This document shows, piece after piece, positions 57,711 through 64,000 of a stretch of 64,000 nucleotides of DNA (position 1 is its first letter; every line of letters begins with the position of its first letter). The translations under genes and the position numbers were made by a program. The stretch is from the NCBI GenBank assembly GCA_943372995.1, contig CALSAQ010000001.1, positions 496,001-560,000 of the forward strand. The letters run 5' to 3'. Below the pieces are notes generated by a model. It saw only the letters and a program-made list of their open reading frames with translations. It made no database searches and had not been told where the DNA came from. The DNA comes from CAJBVG01 sp943372995 (GTDB taxonomy: Bacteria > Bacteroidota > Bacteroidia > Sphingobacteriales > Sphingobacteriaceae).

Positions 57711-58841
57711 TTATAAACGATTAGCTAATTTCTTAACCATCATATTTTTCCAAGTTACAAAAGTACCTTCAACAATTTGTTTTCTAGCTTCTTTTACTAG
57801 CCATAAATAGAAATGCAGGTTATGTAAAGTAGCTATTTGAGCACCAAGTATTTCTTTCGAAATAATGAGGTGGCGTAAGTATGCTTTAGAATAATTTAGA
57901 TCAGAATACATGTCACTATTGGGATCTACTGCAGTAAAATCGTTTTTCCATTTCTCGTTTTTGATGTTAATCATTCCTTCTGAAGTAAATAACATTCCAT
58001 TTCGGGCATTACGAGTTGGCATAACACAATCGAACATATCAATGCCTAAGGCAATACATTCTAATATATTGATAGGAGTACCAACTCCCATGAGATACCT
58101 GGGTCTATCTTGAGGAAGGATATTGGTAACAATTTCTGTCATTTCGTACATTTCTTCCGCTGGTTCTCCTACGGATAGTCCACCAATAGCATTTCCTTCT
58201 CTGTTGAATGAAGCAATAGCTTCAGCCGATTGTATACGTAAGTCTTTATAAGTACTTCCTTGAACGATAGGGAATAATGTTTGATCGTAACCGTACTTTG
58301 GTTCTGTAGAATCAAACCTTTCACAACAACGTTTTAACCAACGATGAGTCATTTCCATCGATTTCTTAGCATAACGATAATCGCAAGGATATGGTGTACA
58401 TTCATCGAATGCCATAATGATATCGGCACCAATGGTACGTTGAATATCCATTACACCTTCTGGACTAAACAAATGTTTTGCACCATCAATATGAGATCTA
58501 AATGTAACCCCTTCTTCTTTAATCTTTCTTACTCCTGATAATGAATAGACCTGATAACCACCGCTATCTGTTAATATAGGTTTGTCCCAATTGTTGAATT
58601 TATGTAATCCCCCAGCTGCAGAAATGGTTTCTAATCCTGGACGTAAATACAAATGGTAAGTATTGCCTAAAATAATTTGAGCTTCAATATCGTCTTTGAG
58701 TTCTCTCTGATGTACACCTTTTACAGTACCAGCAGTACCAACAGGCATAAATATTGGAGTATGTATGGTTCCATGTGCAGTAACAATTTCTCCTGCTCTG
58801 GCTTTCGACTCTTTATCAGTATGTTTTAATGTAAATTTCAT
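57711..58841 (-). CDS. tgt: Queuine/preQ1 tRNA-ribosyltransferase without zinc cysteines
   Basis: Tgt swaps guanine 34 for preQ1 in tRNA. The 376-residue enzyme has the two aspartates in L-T-D-S-G-G-Y-Q-V and D-M-F-D-C-V-M-P-T-R, and G-G-L-S-V-G-E. At the usual CxCxxC zinc site it reads D-P-N-S-D-M-Y-S-D-L, so all three Cys are replaced although the following Y-S-K-A-Y-L-R-H-L is conserved. This variant seems common in Bacteroidota. ATG at 58841 is used; a TATCTTTG box (58855-58848, minus) lies just upstream. Confidence 0.93.
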   Translation of the reverse strand: MKFTLKHTDKESKARAGEIVTAHGTIHTPIFMPVGTAGTVKGVHQRELKDDIEAQIILGNTYHLYLRPGLETISAAGGLHKFNNWDKPILTDSGGYQVYSLSGVRKIKEEGVTFRSHIDGAKHLFSPEGVMDIQRTIGADIIMAFDECTPYPCDYRYAKKSMEMTHRWLKRCCERFDSTEPKYGYDQTLFPIVQGSTYKDLRIQSAEAIASFNREGNAIGGLSVGEPAEEMYEMTEIVTNILPQDRPRYLMGVGTPINILECIALGIDMFDCVMPTRNARNGMLFTSEGMINIKNEKWKNDFTAVDPNSDMYSDLNYSKAYLRHLIISKEILGAQIATLHNLHFYLWLVKEARKQIVEGTFVTWKNMMVKKLANRL

Positions 58842-58974
58842 TCGGCACAAAGATATAATAAATTAGAATGATAGCAGGAAGGAGCGGTTCTATTCTCAGT
58901 ATTAATATTTTTTATTTTCTATTAGAATTAATTGATAAAATATAATAGTTTAGCAAACATATACTTTATATAAA

Positions 58975-60087
58975 GTGAGCTACATTGAAGTTTTAATTGG
59001 AATTATTTCCTTCTTTTTTATCATTCAGATTTACTATCATTTACGATATTTTTCATCAATATCGTTCGGGAAAATTCCAGTATTGGAAAGCAAAAAACAA
59101 CTCCCTATTTCTGTAATTATAGCAGCAAGAAATGAATCTGATAACCTACAATTATTTTTAGAGTCGATATTAACACAAGATTATCCGAACTATGAGGTGA
59201 TTGTGGTGAACGATTGTTCATATGATAATTCTTCAGATGTATTAAAAGGATACCAGTCGCGATTCCCTCATTTAAAGGTTGTAGAGCTAGAAGAAGATGA
59301 TAAATATAAGCACGGCAAAAAGTTTGCAGTAACACTTGGAATTAAAGCCGCAAAGAATGAACACCTGCTTTTTACGGATGCCGATTGTAATCCTGTATCA
59401 AAACATTGGATAAATCACATGCAAGCTGGTTTTCAAGAAGGGAAAGAAATTGTGATTGGACACTCGCCATATATAAAGGAGAAAGGATTTTTAAACGCTT
59501 TTTCAAGATTTGAAACCTTCTATACCGCTTTTCAGTACATATCCTTTTCGCTTAAAGGAAAAACATATATGGGGGTAGGAAGAAATTTAGCCTATACAAA
59601 AACATTATTCTTTAAAAATAAGGGCTTTGCTGCTCATATGCATTTATTGTCGGGCGACGATGATTTGTTTGTGAATCAGAATGCAAGCAAAACGAATGTT
59701 TCAGTATGCTTACATCCAGATAGTTTTGTAATGAGTCCTGCAAAAAATAGTTTCAAAGATTATTTTAAACAAAAACTTAGGCATTTGAGTGTAGGTAAGG
59801 AATACAAGAAAAGGGATCAGTACAACTTAAGCTTAATTGCCATGAGTGGGATTTTATTTTATATCACATTAGCTTTGGCTTTTATATTACAAATCCCCCT
59901 TCAAATTACACTGAGCATACTTTTTGCGAGAATTCTACTACTAGGCGTTTACTTCTTCCCAGCAATGAAACGCTTGGGAGTAAAAGAGTTATTCCCACTT
60001 TACATTTTTTTTGATATATTGTACTATATATTCATTCCGTTTTGGGCAGTTTTATCAATGATAATTAAACAAAAGAAATGGAAGTAA
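58975..60087 (+). CDS. Membrane-anchored family 2 glycosyltransferase
   Basis: A 370-residue GT2 protein: an N-terminal membrane segment (4-22), a GT-A domain with P-I-S-V-I-I-A-A-R-N-E at ~45, the T-D-A-D-C-N-P metal motif near 135 and a later G-D-D-D-L, then two or three C-terminal membrane segments. It transfers a sugar at the inner membrane, acceptor unknown. The start is GTG. It overlaps the sigma factor gene by 10 bases, so the three genes to rsmG are likely one transcript. Confidence 0.82.
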   Translation: MSYIEVLIGIISFFFIIQIYYHLRYFSSISFGKIPVLESKKQLPISVIIAARNESDNLQLFLESILTQDYPNYEVIVVNDCSYDNSSDVLKGYQSRFPHLKVVELEEDDKYKHGKKFAVTLGIKAAKNEHLLFTDADCNPVSKHWINHMQAGFQEGKEIVIGHSPYIKEKGFLNAFSRFETFYTAFQYISFSLKGKTYMGVGRNLAYTKTLFFKNKGFAAHMHLLSGDDDLFVNQNASKTNVSVCLHPDSFVMSPAKNSFKDYFKQKLRHLSVGKEYKKRDQYNLSLIAMSGILFYITLALAFILQIPLQITLSILFARILLLGVYFFPAMKRLGVKELFPLYIFFDILYYIFIPFWAVLSMIIKQKKWK

Positions 60088-60683
60088 ATCCAAATTTATC
60101 TCAAAAAGCAACTGAGGATTTAGAGCTAGTTAAAAGAGCTTTAGCCAACGATCAAAAAGCATACGCTGAGTTAATGGTGAGGTACAAAGATGCCATCTAT
60201 TTTATGATCCTGAAAATGGTAAATAATAAAGAAGACGCTAACGACCTTACAGTGGAAGCTTTTGGAAAAGCTTTTGAGAATATCGAAAAATATAGACCAG
60301 AATTTGCCTTCTCTACTTGGCTATTTAAAATAGCAACAAATAATTGTATTGACTTTATTCGCAAGAAAAGATTAAAAACTTTTTCTATAGATGATGCTTA
60401 TGAATCTCATGACGGTGAAGAGATGAAGATGGATTTTGCTTCAGAGGGTCTTGATCCGGAAGAGAAGATGATTAAGAAGCAGAAGAACGATTTAATGAGA
60501 ACTGTTGTTGATAAACTTCCTGTGCGTTATAAGCAATTAGTAATTATGCGCTATTTCGATGAAAGAAGTTATGAAGAGATTGCGGAGGAACTAAATCTCC
60601 CTTTAGGAACGGTTAAGGCTCAATTATTTAGAGCTAGAGATTTATTGTATAACACGATTAAAAAAGGGAAAGAGAAAATCTAG
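60078..60683 (+). CDS. ECF-type RNA polymerase sigma factor
   Basis: A 201-residue group 4 sigma factor. Region 2 (about 25-95) has D-A-I-Y-F-M-I and F-S-T-W-L-F-K-I-A-T-N-N-C-I-D-F-I-R-K-K; region 4 (about 140-195) has R-Y-K-Q-L-V-I-M-R-Y-F-D-E-R-S-Y-E-E-I-A-E-E-L and G-T-V-K-A-Q-L-F-R-A-R. No anti-sigma gene is adjacent. A linker of about 40 residues with acidic runs joins the regions. Overlaps its neighbours at both ends. Confidence 0.92.
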   Translation: MEVNPNLSQKATEDLELVKRALANDQKAYAELMVRYKDAIYFMILKMVNNKEDANDLTVEAFGKAFENIEKYRPEFAFSTWLFKIATNNCIDFIRKKRLKTFSIDDAYESHDGEEMKMDFASEGLDPEEKMIKKQKNDLMRTVVDKLPVRYKQLVIMRYFDERSYEEIAEELNLPLGTVKAQLFRARDLLYNTIKKGKEKI

Positions 60684-61306
60684 TGGAAATTATCAATAAA
60701 TATTTTACAGAATTAAGTGATACCCAAATACAACAATTTAACAGATTGGGTTCTTTGTATAATGAGTGGAACGAGAAAATTAATGTAATCTCGAGAAAAG
60801 ACATGGAGCATTTCTACGAGCGTCATGTATTACACTCTTTGGGTATAGCCAAAGTGATTCAGTTTAAACCTGGGACAAAAATTTTAGATGTAGGCACAGG
60901 TGGAGGCTTTCCCGGAATACCACTTGCCATTATGTTTCCTGAAGTGGATTTTTTCTTGGTAGATTCTATCGGAAAGAAAATTAAAGTTGTACAAGCAGTT
61001 GCCGAAGAATTAGGATTAAAAAATGTTAGAGCCGCCCACTCTCGTGCGGAAGACATAAAAGAGAAATTCGACTTTGTAGTTTCCAGAGCGGTAACCCGAT
61101 TAATAAACTTCTACCCTTGGGTGCATCAGAAATTTTCAACGAAACAATTCAACGATTTAGATAATGGGATACTTTATTTAAAAGGGATTGAATTATCAGA
61201 AGAGTTTGATGAACTGCACAAACCCTATCAACTATTTGCGCTTAGCTCATATTTTGAAGAAGAATTTTTCGAAACCAAAGGAGTAATACACATCCCCGTT
61301 TTTTAA
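60683..61306 (+). CDS. rsmG: 16S rRNA (guanine(527)-N(7))-methyltransferase
   Basis: RsmG methylates G527 of 16S rRNA; its loss can give streptomycin resistance. The 207-residue length is normal. An N-terminal helix pair with Y-N-E-W-N-E-K-I-N-V-I-S-R is followed by SAM motif D-V-G-T-G-G-G-F-P-G-I-P-L-A near residue 70 and S-R-A-V-T in the active region. The start is a GTG whose first base is the last base of the sigma factor's TAG stop codon. Ends just before a repeat field. Confidence 0.92.
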   Translation: MEIINKYFTELSDTQIQQFNRLGSLYNEWNEKINVISRKDMEHFYERHVLHSLGIAKVIQFKPGTKILDVGTGGGFPGIPLAIMFPEVDFFLVDSIGKKIKVVQAVAEELGLKNVRAAHSRAEDIKEKFDFVVSRAVTRLINFYPWVHQKFSTKQFNDLDNGILYLKGIELSEEFDELHKPYQLFALSSYFEEEFFETKGVIHIPVF

Positions 61307-61313
61307 AAACTCA

Positions 61314-61553
61314 AACTCATCATTTAGAATTTACAATTTAGAATTTACAATTTAGAATTTAGAATTTAGAATTTACAATTGTTTCCCTAATCACAGAGAC
61401 ACAGAGTCACAGAGAAATTATAACTCACAATTCACAATTCACAACTCACAATTCACAATTCACAATTTACAATTTACAATTGTTTCCCTAATCACAGAGA
61501 CACAGAGTCACAGAGAAATTATAACTCACAACTCACAATTCACAACTCAAAAT
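61314..61553. repeat. Heptad repeat field with an internal 101-bp duplication
   Basis: TTTAGAA / TTTACAA units (seven), then TTTCCCTAATCACAGAGACA and CAGAGTCACAGAG, then CTCACAA / TTCACAA units, repeated once more at a distance of 101 bases. The gene-free stretch 61307-61622 holds only this field and the palindrome at 61574. Confidence 0.88.
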
Positions 61554-61573
61554 TATTAACCGTTCCTAAAAAG

Positions 61574-61592
61574 CTGCATAAATGCAGTTGTA
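61574..61592 (+). promoter_or_regulatory. 14-bp palindrome with shared flank upstream of dprA
   Basis: CTGCATAAATGCAG followed by TTGTA, ending 30 bases before the dprA start. The equivalent at 35002-35020 differs in two central bases. The shared distance to the start codon favours a binding site. Confidence 0.45.
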
Positions 61593-61622
61593 TCACTAAT
61601 TCAGTTCCTTTATTTTTCAAGA

Positions 61623-62723
61623 ATGATGGATGAAGAGTTAGTGTATATTATAGCACTCAGTATGGTGCCTCAGGTTGGGCCAATTACCGCTAAAGAATTA
61701 ATTAAGAGCATAGGCTCTGCAGAGGAAGTGATAAAGAGTAATGAGCGAACTTTGCTTAGAGTAGCGGGAGTGGGTCAACACATTTCTAAACAGATAAGAT
61801 CAAAAAATTATCTCCAAAGGGCTGAACAAGAATTTAATTTCATACAGAAAAACAACATTAGAGCAATTACATATCTAGATGCCGAATATCCAATACGTTT
61901 AAAGCAATGTGTTGATTCTCCATTAATCTTATACATTAAGGGTAATTCTAATTTAGAGAATAGGTATGTAATATCTATTGTAGGTTCTCGTATGGCAACT
62001 GAATATGGGAAGGGAATTTGTAGAGATTTTATTCAAGGGATAAAAGAGTTGAACCCTATTGTTGTGAGTGGTTTGGCCTATGGAATAGACATTACCGCAC
62101 ACAAAGAATCGCTGACTGCTGGTTTAGATACAATAGCTGTTGTGGGTCACGGACTCGATCGAATTTATCCATTTACACATCGCTCGGTAGCACAGGAAAT
62201 TATACAGCAAGGGGCTCTAGTCTCTGAATTTTTTAGTGAAGTAAAACCTGATAGAGAAAATTTTCCGGCTAGGAATAGAATCATTGCAGGAATGAGCGAT
62301 GCCGTAATTGTGGTGGAAGCCAGAGAACAGGGAGGAGCATTAATTACTGCAGAAATTGCTAATCATTACAATCGGGATGTTTTTGCATTCCCAGGAAGAA
62401 TACACGACTTACAAAGCAAGGGATGTTTGTCGTTAATTAAGAACAATTTGGCCCAACTTATCAGTTCTTCAGATGAGTTCAGAGCACAAATGGGTTGGAA
62501 TTATTCTGAAAAAAAGGCGATTCAGAAGAGCTTATTCATAGATTTAAATGAAGAGGAAAGAAAAATTATAGAGATGTTAATCACTTCTAATAAAGACATT
62601 CATTTAGATCACTTAATGCAGCAATTAAACTGGCGAAACTCCAAGCTTAATGAAGTGCTGTTGCATCTAGAAATCAAGGGTTTAGTAAAATGTTTGCCTG
62701 GGAAATCCTATTGTTTATGTTAA
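61623..62723 (+). CDS. dprA: DNA-processing protein DprA
   Basis: DprA loads RecA on incoming single-stranded DNA during natural transformation. The 366-residue protein has an N-terminal helix-hairpin-helix region (1-65, V-G-P-I-T-A-K-E-L), the Rossmann core with I-V-G-S-R near residue 118, G-L-A-Y-G-I-D near 150, N-F-P-A-R-N-R-I-I-A-G-M-S near 217 and V-E-A-R-E-Q-G-G-A near 240, and a C-terminal winged helix. Suggests some capacity for DNA uptake; no other competence gene is seen here. Confidence 0.93.
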   Translation: MMDEELVYIIALSMVPQVGPITAKELIKSIGSAEEVIKSNERTLLRVAGVGQHISKQIRSKNYLQRAEQEFNFIQKNNIRAITYLDAEYPIRLKQCVDSPLILYIKGNSNLENRYVISIVGSRMATEYGKGICRDFIQGIKELNPIVVSGLAYGIDITAHKESLTAGLDTIAVVGHGLDRIYPFTHRSVAQEIIQQGALVSEFFSEVKPDRENFPARNRIIAGMSDAVIVVEAREQGGALITAEIANHYNRDVFAFPGRIHDLQSKGCLSLIKNNLAQLISSSDEFRAQMGWNYSEKKAIQKSLFIDLNEEERKIIEMLITSNKDIHLDHLMQQLNWRNSKLNEVLLHLEIKGLVKCLPGKSYCLC

Positions 62724-62789
62724 GATATTGTTCTCATTATTTTATAAAACATTTATGCTGTATATTGCATCAAAATAAATAATTATACC

Positions 62790-63884
62790 ATGAAAAAAAG
62801 AGCCTTAATAAGTATTTTACTTCTGAGTGTTTTTATCGGTTTTACCTCATTTAGAGGTGCTGGTCCGAAACCCAATCCCGATAAACCATTAAATGTTATT
62901 TTATTGATTGGCGATGGAATGGGATTAAGTCAGGTGAGCTATGCATTAATGATGGCAACCGAACGCATGAATTTTGAGCGTTTTAAGACCTTAGGTTTAA
63001 GTAAAACTTCTGCCTCAAATCATAAGATTACAGATTCAGCAGCTGGGGCTACCGCCTTATCATGCGGAGCTAAAACATACAATGGAGCTGTGGGAGTCGA
63101 CAATGATAAGAAACCAATGACTACCATTTTAGAAATGGCAGAAGCAAAAGGATTTGCTACAGGTATGGTTACTACTTGTGCAATTACACATGCTACACCA
63201 GCATCATTTATTGCACACCAGCCATCTAGAGAAATGTATGAAGACATTGCTAGAGATTTTTTAAATACAGATATCGATTTGTTTATTGGTGGAGGTTATA
63301 ATCATTTTGCAAAACGTAAAGATAGTGTGAATTTGATTCCTCATTTAATGAATAGAGATTATAAAGTGATTCAATCAGAAGAAGAGCTTTATATGTATAG
63401 TGGTACTCAAAAGTTAGCCGCATTAATTGCTCCTGTACATTTGGTAAAGATGCAAGAAGGAAGAGGAGCATTTTTAGCGAATGCTACTCAACTTGCCATT
63501 AATCGTTTATCAAAAAACAAAACAGGTTTCTTCTTAATGGTTGAAGGATCTCAAATCGATTGGGGAGGACATGCAAACGATGCAGAATACATTCGTCAGG
63601 AAGTAATGGACTTCGATAAAGCAATTGCTAAAGCATTAGATTTTGCTGAAAAAGATGGAAACACACTAGTTATAGTAACTGCAGATCACGAGACAGGAGG
63701 CTTTGCGCTAAGTGGAAATGAAGAGGATAAAACAAAGAGTGCGATAGAGCCTAAGTTCACTACAAAAAATCATACAGGGGTAATGGTACCAGTGTATGCT
63801 TTTGGTCCAGGTGCTGATCAACTAGGTGGTATTTACGAAAACACTTGGATATTCCAAGTAATGAAAAAATCAATGGGATTATAA
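62790..63884 (+). CDS. Exported alkaline phosphatase (PhoA type)
   Basis: A 364-residue periplasmic phosphomonoesterase (signal peptide 1-24). The active site is complete: D-G-M-G (metal Asp, near residue 43), T-D-S-A-A-G-A-T-A with the Ser nucleophile near 82, H-A-T-P-A-S near 130, V-E-G-S-Q-I-D-W-G-G-H-A near 252 and T-A-D-H-E-T-G-G near 300, with a late His in K-N-H-T-G. It releases phosphate from organic phosphates. A lipoprotein gene begins 15 bases later. Confidence 0.93.
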   Translation: MKKRALISILLLSVFIGFTSFRGAGPKPNPDKPLNVILLIGDGMGLSQVSYALMMATERMNFERFKTLGLSKTSASNHKITDSAAGATALSCGAKTYNGAVGVDNDKKPMTTILEMAEAKGFATGMVTTCAITHATPASFIAHQPSREMYEDIARDFLNTDIDLFIGGGYNHFAKRKDSVNLIPHLMNRDYKVIQSEEELYMYSGTQKLAALIAPVHLVKMQEGRGAFLANATQLAINRLSKNKTGFFLMVEGSQIDWGGHANDAEYIRQEVMDFDKAIAKALDFAEKDGNTLVIVTADHETGGFALSGNEEDKTKSAIEPKFTTKNHTGVMVPVYAFGPGADQLGGIYENTWIFQVMKKSMGL

Positions 63885-63899
63885 TATAAAATAATAGAT

Positions 63900-64000
63900 A
63901 TGAAAAGATTAATATTATTTACTGCAGTACTTTTTACTGTAATAACAGGGTGTAAAGAAGATCACTCTAAAATACAAGGAGAAGCTCAAGCATTTATAGA
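63900..64000 (+). CDS. Lipoprotein, N-terminal part (cut by window end)
   Basis: The first 33 residues of a protein with a lipoprotein signal: hydrophobic L-I-L-F-T-A-V-L-F followed by the lipobox V-I-T-G-C (Cys17) and then K-E-D-H. The rest is outside the window, so no family can be given. The short distance to the alkaline phosphatase gene suggests one transcript. Confidence 0.65.
   Translation, partial: MKRLILFTAVLFTVITGCKEDHSKIQGEAQAFI

Noticed and set aside
1..64000. tRNA, rRNA, prophage and insertion-sequence genes
   Set aside because: The gaps were read on both strands and no cloverleaf, rRNA segment, transposase or phage structural gene was found. A faint tRNA could be missed by eye.

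Overview
The window is AT-rich chromosomal DNA of a Bacteroidota bacterium, probably Flavobacteriales or a near relative; I cannot fix the genus. The evidence is the gene families (exported DUF3667, DUF2279 and DUF2721 proteins, a three-gene 2-oxoacid:ferredoxin oxidoreductase locus, a tRNA-guanine transglycosylase without zinc cysteines), the lack of Shine-Dalgarno sites, and promoters of the Bacteroidota type: TTG about 33 bases upstream, 20 bases of spacer, then TAnnTTTG. No rRNA, tRNA, prophage, insertion sequence or CRISPR array was seen.

Layout. 0-5.6 kb: end of trpS, a deoxynucleoside kinase overlapping kdsB, an exported hydrolase, DUF3667, rlmF, an acetyltransferase and a lipoprotein. 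5.7-11.1 kb: an EF-hand protein, membrane proteins, and two related ArsR/AHSA1 modules, the first with a broken AHSA1 gene and the second with an AHSA1-VOC fusion. 11.3-17.9 kb: pyrG, yidC, a second DUF3667 gene, gltA and DUF2721. 17.9-23.8 kb: sugar epimerase, racemase, katG and a tightly overlapping operon with an AAC(3)-I-like acetyltransferase. 23.9-29.3 kb: a five-gene operon of ABC exporter, adaptor, an exported protein with four glycogen-binding-like modules, and an aspartic protease. 29.4-36.5 kb: DUF2279, MBL hydrolase, a divergent DsbA/HxlR pair, serine hydrolase, rluF, a four-helix-bundle gene and YitT. 36.5-42 kb: korB, korA, an iron-sulfur flavoprotein, and ubiX. 42-45.8 kb: thioredoxin-fold protein, DinB, a ClpP paralogue, and an O-methyltransferase. 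45.9-51.2 kb: an accessory island with a RelA/SpoT-type nucleotide synthetase, a P-loop ATPase and a SIR2-TPR protein, probably defence related. 51.4-64 kb: VOC protein, beta-propeller, ispE, LptF/G-type permease, tgt, glycosyltransferase, sigma factor, rsmG, dprA and alkaline phosphatase.

The most unusual structure is a family of about 22 intergenic elements made of degenerate 7-base (sometimes 8-base) direct repeats. Many fold back on themselves, with repeats in one arm and their complements in the other. The words differ between elements (TAGTGACTGG, GAGTAGTGGG, TATGCTAATATGC, CGAGCACACGAG and others), but the design is shared. At 16 genes the stop codon itself lies inside such an element, so the element supplies the stop and sometimes the last few residues. 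One element pair encloses a four-helix-bundle (S23/bAvd family) gene and another encloses a small membrane-protein gene.

Other points of note are a promoter-hairpin-terminator unit upstream of ubiX that looks like a small RNA or attenuator, twin operator pairs in front of the two arsR paralogues, and a 14-bp palindrome at the same distance upstream of dprA and the four-helix-bundle gene. All functional names come from reading motifs and family resemblance by eye; no database search was run.
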